From: Mesocentrotus franciscanus
Taxonomy: Eukaryota; Echinodermata; Echinoidea; Camarodonta; Strongylocentrotidae
Assembly (NCBI GenBank): GCA_037976565.1
Contig: CP137672.1
Span: forward strand, 25,865,140 to 25,929,139
DNA length: 64,000 bases
Direction of reading: 5' to 3'
Positions within the stretch are counted from its first letter, which is position 1. Every line of letters starts with the position of its first letter. The notes under the pieces are model-generated. The model searched no databases and was not told the origin of the DNA. It saw only the letters and a program-made list of their open reading frames with translations. The position numbers and the translations under genes are program-made. Positions 63,429 to 64,000 of the stretch are shown here, in pieces.

Positions 63429-63819
63429 TTTAAAGAGAAAACTTTAGTTTAGTTTAGTTTTAGGTGACAAATTATATGTGAGCTTTTTCATTATTTTTAT
63501 ATTAGTGTAGAAAACAGGAAATGTCCCCTGATAAGGGTGGCTCTTCAAAGACCCTCATATTCGACTTATGACAAGAAACGGACAAAGGTTGTGGACAACA
63601 CTTTCATGCCACCTGTTTGTGTAGTCCCGTGTATCCATTTCTGTGTACAGAGCATGCGACGTTTAGCAAGACTGGGCCAATTTCCTATCAATTTGATGAT
63701 TCCAAAACCTCACAGTATGCACCAATACTTATATGCTACATGATCAACGTCTTCCAATGGCTTCCAAGTGGTTTCTTTCACAATGCAATCACATTACCGT
63801 AACTTGACTTTCTCTTTAA
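63429..63819 (-). mobile_element. AAGAGAAGGTTGAGTTCTGG MITE family, antisense copy
   Basis: Edges TTTAAAGAGAAAACTTTAGT and GACTTTCTCTTTAAA. The interior CAAGACTGGGCCAATTTCCT, CAGTATGCACCAATACTTAT and TGGTTTCTTTCACAATGCAA are the reverse complement of 54740-54890. About 391 bp, same length as the best copy. Confidence 0.85.
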
Positions 63820-64000
63820 ACTCGAGGGAGAAACATGGCGCGTTGCCTTACCACCGAAAGACGTAAACTGGATGAAATGATTTAGGACCTGAGTGGCTTG
63901 ATTGGGAGGATGTGAATTCATCGGTTCATCGCTCGGGAGTAGTCCTCGTGAGGAGGTTCGTAAAGTCCGCTTTAAATCAAAATTCCCAAAGTCTCCTCTC
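63820..64000. other. Right-edge sequence, no gene seen
   Basis: Nothing recognised. Confidence 0.3.

Overview
This is an animal nuclear genome window dominated by repeats, about 63 percent A+T by eye, with one recognisable protein-coding host gene. The dense mix of (GA)n microsatellites, short inverted-repeat elements with TTAA or G-rich ends, tRNA-derived SINEs, CR1-like LINEs and a Ty3/gypsy element suggests a marine invertebrate deuterostome, most likely an echinoderm such as a sea urchin. That assignment rests on the style of the repeats and is inference.

Host gene. Four consecutive plus-strand exons (20930-21039, 21683-21902, 22517-22835, 23601-24121) encode the 3' part (389 residues) of a Cys-loop ligand-gated channel of nicotinic acetylcholine receptor type. 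They carry the 13-residue Cys-loop, the vicinal Cys pair of alpha-type subunits, four membrane segments and the stop codon. All six splice sites are canonical and the phases agree. The 5' exons (signal peptide and start of the ligand-binding domain) were not found and may lie upstream of the window. Its introns hold a minisatellite, a purine-rich microsatellite and a probable MITE.

Retroelements. Between about 8.2 and 16.3 kb lies a nest of three elements. A minus-strand CR1/Rex/Jockey-type LINE with a mutated reverse transcriptase motif is split by a 5'-truncated second LINE (10-bp target duplication, 22-nt poly-A) and by a plus-strand Ty3/gypsy element that lacks gag and a visible 5' LTR and carries at least six frame breaks. 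A small LINE tail lies 75 bp downstream of the receptor gene.

Repeats elsewhere. The rest holds many non-autonomous DNA transposons: a foldback element with a perfect 8-bp target duplication (228-1143), a 110-bp-arm hairpin (5276-5521), at least five families with TTAA-type ends, several families whose ends combine a G-run with GTTTCA, a 1.27-kb foldback nested in another MITE, and an element carrying a 16-unit, 22-bp minisatellite. Two or three SINE families, three long tandem duplications, (GA)n, (GAA)n, (CT)n and (ATT)n arrays and a degenerate telomere-like stretch complete the picture. I found no ribosomal RNA, convincing tRNA gene, CRISPR array or bacterial-type operon, and no convincing new multi-gene system. 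The most useful material is the unusual channel gene and the resolvable nested insertions.
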